The notes below the pieces were generated by a model. It saw only the letters and a program-made list of their open reading frames with translations, was not told the DNA's origin and did not search any database. A stretch of DNA of 23,670 bases from contig JAIPMN010015280.1 of NCBI GenBank assembly GCA_020650975.1, positions 1-23,670 of the forward strand. Direction: 5' to 3'. The translations under genes were made by a program, and so were the position numbers. The stretch is from Apostichopus californicus (Eukaryota; Echinodermata; Holothuroidea; Aspidochirotida; Stichopodidae). Below are positions 19,510 through 23,670 of the stretch, in pieces (positions within the stretch are counted from its first letter, which is position 1; every line of letters begins with the position of its first letter).

Positions 19510-20043
19510 AGTTGGCCCTCATGAAGGTCGGAGGTCAACTTTAACACTGATGCAAAGAGTTGACGATTGGATACCCGATGATCGACGATGCAGATTGTGG
19601 GGTTCGACAGTTGCTGAGTTACAGCCAGGTGGTGAAAATGCTTCTGAAAGTCCACCTGTATGCAGCTTGAAAGCATAGATGTTGAGAATGGGTAAAGGGA
19701 AGAATAAGATACCGTTATGGGCAGGGGTTCGATGCAGGTATGGATAGTAGAAAGATACAGGTGTGTAAAGGGGGAGTAAGCAGGAATAGGGAAGTTAGAA
19801 GATACAGTTATGGGAGTGAGGAAAATGCAGGAGTGCAAAGGGAGCCTGATTAAGGTATTGAGGAGGCGGAATGGGGATGGAAGGTTCATGAATGAAGCAC
19901 AGAATGATCAAGGGTGTGTAAAGGGGGATGATACAGGAATAGGGAAGACATAGGAAAACATAGGGTTTGGAGTCAAGGGAAGCAAAGGGAAAAGATCCAG
20001 GTACCTAGAAACCTTTCTTTACAATTTACAATATTTGAATAAA
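19510..20043 (+). other. WRAP53 3' region, purine-rich with degenerate repeats
   Basis: From about 19680 to 20000 the + strand is rich in A and G. It contains spaced direct repeats: GTGTGTAAAGGGGGA followed by CAGGAATAGGGAAG at 19761 and again at 19914. The 149-aa minus-strand ORF over this stretch is a by-product of the composition. An AATAAA at 20038-20043 could end the transcript. Confidence 0.5.
20038..20043 (+). promoter_or_regulatory. WRAP53: Candidate polyadenylation signal AATAAA (WRAP53)
   Basis: This is the first canonical hexamer I find after the WRAP53 stop, about 530 bases downstream. Further hexamers lie at 20296-20301 and 20633-20638. The last is followed by a T/G-rich stretch and is an equally good candidate. 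Confidence 0.4.
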
Positions 20044-20632
20044 CTCTACCATATTGTAGTACTACAGTAACACTTTGAAACTCCTGCTTGTAATGAGACA
20101 ACCACCCACTGTTAATATCCTGTAAGGTCTAGGTTGTCTTTCCCATCCACTGACTCCTAGTGACAATGAACAGCAGACTAAGGCCATCTCGCCAATGACT
20201 TCAGCACCACCATGGGTTGGGCAGAGGTGAGAAAAAGTATGTATTTTTGGAACTGAGATGGAACTCTCATACTTGGTCTGACTGTCTTGAAAATTAATAA
20301 ATGTTAGCAAAATGTTGACAAACCCATTCAGCTTTTACAGACCCCAAGTTATGTGTGGACCATTCTGCCCTCACAGACTCACACATTTGTCATGCCCCCT
20401 CTCTCTGCTAGGTGTCTGCGAGACCCAGGTTCAGAAACATTGCTGTAAGGGGACCTGTACGATAGGTTGCAAGAAAGCTTGAAACAGCTGGCATTTAATT
20501 ACATCTGTTTTTGCCTTATCATTTTTGTTTTGTTTTGTTACGTTGTTACATGGAAATGATTGTGTGATATTCCATAAACTGCTTTGTTTTTGTGTTGTGT
20601 TTTGGTATTTTCAAATTACCTTATCACAGAAA

Positions 20633-20638
20633 AATAAA
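20633..20638 (+). promoter_or_regulatory. Alternative polyadenylation signal AATAAA with T/G-rich downstream element
   Basis: AATAAA is followed within about 30 bases by TTTTCTTTTGTCTTTTG, the usual arrangement of a downstream element. If used, the WRAP53 3' UTR would be about 1.1 kb. Confidence 0.4.
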
Positions 20639-20957
20639 AGAAGAAAATGATAAGTTTTCTTTTGTCTTTTGTTTCTCAATGTTGTCAAAATTCGTCAAAT
20701 CTTGTGATAGTTACACGTAATTTCATAGGTTTCCATTCTTGTCTGCCACCTCTCAAAACAAATTACCCAAGCACTTTTGATCTTAGACGGAACAAACTAT
20801 GGATATTAAACTCTATTCTCCTCTCTACCTCTACACTCAACTAAGGATAAAAATGAACTTCCTGTTTGCCTATTCTTACAACTTTTCAACTCTTAATTAA
20901 GAGGGAAGGAACTTAACAAACTGCTTATCTATGCTGTAGAATAGCCTGCAGTAGATA

Positions 20958-21058
20958 AATGTAAAAGTTAGAGGACCAGACGTTTTAGGACCTTCAGAGG
21001 CAAACTTGAGAAGACCACTCCTATGTTCGAAACGTCGGGCCGTCTAACTTTTTACATT
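20958..21058. mobile_element. Small foldback element with 27-28 bp inverted arms
   Basis: The left arm at 20958-20984 (AATGTAAAAGTTAGAGGACC and on to CAGACGTT) is the near-exact inverse of the right arm at 21031-21058. About four differences separate them, around a loop of about 46 bases. Single-arm copies occur at 2839-2920 and 11918-11980, so it belongs to a dispersed family. There is no coding capacity. Confidence 0.75.
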
Positions 21059-23121
21059 AAGAACTGATCAATGCTATTAGGATATATAATCAGGAAGTAT
21101 TTAAACTCCTTTTGGACCATGTTTTGGAACATTATATATGAGTTATCAGAAATGCTACGGCAAAACTTTACTCCCAAAGTAACTCTTTGAAACAATTTTG
21201 TATTGCTATTCCATACTGTAACCTCAATAATGTAGACCATTAGCTGCCTATAGTACAGTCAAATCAAAATTGGAAAAACAGAAGTTTGCCAATCTGTTTT
21301 CTTTTTTTCTCATGTGATTGATACTGACATGAATACAAGGTATGGGACGACAAATCGTTGATATAGAATTCAAATTAATTAATCACTCTCTCATTGATTG
21401 ACAAATATCAAGGTCTTCTTTAGTTGATCAGTTGATCAATCTTATTATATTTTGATTTTTATATCAAAACGACAATGAGATAAAAACAAGTTTGAATATA
21501 ACCTATGAAATGTCTCACTTTCACAGTAGAAAGGTGGAGAAAATAGGCACTTGATTAGGGTTACCGATTTCTCCGGACATGTCCTCCGTCGAGGCAGAAA
21601 CCTTGACAACCATGTAGATTATGAAAAATTAGAATATACTATTCTCTAGTACATATTTTCCTAGACTGAAGCCCATTACTATCCCCCCTTCACTTACCTA
21701 TGATCTTACATGAGACTCAGGATGGATTTACATAATTAAAAGAAAAGAAATGCAGGGATTTTGGGTAGTTTCGACAAACTATAGTGAATTAATACACACA
21801 AGTATGTGTTCTGCATTCCACAATGTTCCACTTCGTCTAATCTTTATTTTTCTAACTTTGGACGATCACGAACATTAATATTGGTAAAAAAAGACGTTTC
21901 CTCGACCCATTTACAGTACTAAAGTATAATACAACCTCAAGGCTAAATGTGGGATTTTCCCTGAATGAATTAGATTTAAAGATGAATACTTTACCGTGAC
22001 AAGACTGTTCCACTCACGATATATTGCATTACTTTCCGTATGTAAATATAGAAGCACTGTAAGTGTATCGGAAACCCCAGTTATGAAATGAGATTGCAGA
22101 TTAGCTCCAGGTAACAATACGAGCGGGCTGGTGGGGAAGTTGGGGGTGGAGGGGGTGTCGCTGCGACGCTTGGTATGATCGTTCGGTAATACCGCTGTAC
22201 GATATACGATTCTGGAAAGTTGATTAAATATATACAATGTTATAAGCTATTATAAATGGCTTTGTATCACCCTATGCACAAAATGCGACAATTTGGATCC
22301 TTCAAGTTTCATGCGTGACAAAGATTACCCTACCTCCTTTATTGGATATTTTGTAGTACTATATGTAAATATATCCTTACATACACGCTCGGACAAGGTT
22401 GCTAAGATGTTTGAAATAAAATGGTTGCATAAAACGAACGAATGAATGAAAAGTAACACTGTTCTGGGTTTAGAACGTTTAATGTTGGAAGATCTGAATA
22501 CTTTGGAAAACAAATTTGCTACCGTGACAGAATATCCAAAAACAATGGTGTTTCGACTTACTAGTAAATCACATCCTCAATATAATATGGGATTTGCTCA
22601 ACTTTAAGATTTAGAAACTTCAGCACATGAACTTTTCAACTTTAAAATTCTCTATAGCCAGCGTCTCTTTTTATTCGTTTGTTTGTCGTTTGTTTCCTTT
22701 CTTAAGTATTCTGTGGTTTTTATTTGTTTACAATCCAGCCATACAGTGGTTTAAATAGTATCACAAATTATTAATATATTGTCTTATCACTTTGCAGACT
22801 GACTCACGCTTGTTGTGAACTTAAAAAAGTTAAGGGCGGTATAATTACTCCCGCACAAGATTCGTTGCATCGCTTAACCTTTCGTTGCCATAGATATATA
22901 ATGAAAGATGGTGCTCTTCCATTATAAAGTGTACGGAAGCCGAAGAGTTTATACTCTAGTTTTGTAGTGTCATGCTTGGAAGATGAATAATAAGTATTGC
23001 GTTAATGTCCATCAGAGGTACTTTTTAAATTTCTGCGATAAAGATTAACTTAATCAAAGACAAAATGATGTAACAGACAAATATGGTTTTGTTTGCTTCA
23101 ATTAAACCATATTTCTGTTAT

Positions 23122-23154
<33 letters not shown>

Positions 23155-23670
23155 AAAATAAATAAACATAACAATAACTGGCTCTTAATCAGAAAGATGT
23201 ACTTCAAACACAGAATTTCACTGCAGTTTAAGTTGACATTTCATTGCCATTTGGACCAACTGTGTCAGCGAGTTGCTGAACTGACTCTCCTGCATAACTT
23301 TAACCCACTATCAGATACATTTGGCTCAGGAGTTGTGTAGTTGTACATGATGTCAAAATATGCTTGAAATGTAATGATTATTATGCTATGGGAGTGTCAT
23401 AATCCTTCTTTTGAATGAGTAACGCGGACTTTCCTCTAACCTGACCTATGTGACAAACTAACAATTTACCTTGTATGCACGCGCATGTTATTACATGGGT
23501 AACGGGAGGTTTTAACGACAGCGACACTAAATTCGTATGTTGAAAATTCTACGGTACCCACACTGTACCTACTATATGGTAATTGCCGAATAAATAAATA
23601 AAATGTTTGAGATCCTGGAGGTGTACGACCCGATATAGATGCATGAATGAAAGATGACCGGAAGTATATA
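21059..23670. other. AT-rich intergenic sequence, no gene recognised
   Basis: Only short ORFs are present (for example the minus strand at 21911-22237), without domains or consistent splice context. A (TA)n run lies at about 23120-23153. No tRNA, other RNA gene or further SINE head was recognised. The sequence could be intergenic or part of a large intron of a gene outside the window. Confidence 0.45.
23120..23153. repeat. (TA)n microsatellite
   Basis: An almost uninterrupted TA dinucleotide run carries one AA interruption near its middle. It gives rise to a short low-complexity ORF with no meaning. Confidence 0.9.

Noticed and set aside
19440..19889. 149-aa minus-strand ORF
   Set aside because: It lies opposite WRAP53 exon 10 and the purine-rich 3' repeats. 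Its translation is low complexity and has no recognisable domain.
21911..22237. 108-aa minus-strand ORF
   Set aside because: No domain, no splice context and no supporting signals; consistent with a chance ORF in AT-rich DNA.

Overview
This window looks like nuclear DNA from a metazoan, most likely a marine deuterostome invertebrate such as an echinoderm. The evidence is a ten-exon protein gene with canonical GT-AG introns, several tRNA-derived SINE copies with (ATT)n tails, many minisatellites, and clustered TAGGCCTA motifs of a kind I associate with echinoderm DNA. The species is inference. Nothing prokaryotic, viral or CRISPR-like was seen.

Two protein-coding genes can be supported, both on the + strand. 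The first is a single-exon ORF at 5993-8206 (737 aa from the first ATG). It has an acidic N-terminus, a predicted coiled coil, a central domain, and a long Gly/Arg (RGG-like) low-complexity tail. I recognise no classic cellular family. The central domain resembles, only weakly and by eye, the Gag-like protein of DIRS-type tyrosine-recombinase retrotransposons. No reverse transcriptase or recombinase ORF follows it, so it is either an orphan gag remnant or a domesticated gag-derived gene.

The second gene is a complete WRAP53/TCAB1/WDR79 orthologue (telomerase and scaRNA Cajal body WD40 protein) at 10082-19509. Ten coding exons splice in phase to 659 codons plus a stop, with an unusually long Glu-rich N-terminal exon.

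Layout: 1-5992 has no confident gene. It holds a pyrimidine tract, a candidate non-autonomous DNA transposon with nested inverted ends (about 1214-1704), a minus-strand tRNA-SINE (about 1936-2163), a foldback-repeat fragment, a weak unrecognised ORF (4690-5052) and a CTAGAA-type minisatellite. The Gag-like gene and its 3' flank occupy 5993-10081, and WRAP53 with its introns fills 10082-19509. The introns carry an 18-bp minisatellite that stays open in frame with exon 2, a SINE placed exactly between two 87-bp direct repeats, a second tRNA-SINE and a reversed retroposon tail. After 19509 come a purine-rich 3' region with candidate polyadenylation signals, a foldback element at 20958-21058 and roughly 2.6 kb of AT-rich sequence with nothing recognisable.

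The two genes are tandem and separated by about 1.9 kb. Nothing in the sequence shows that they are functionally linked.
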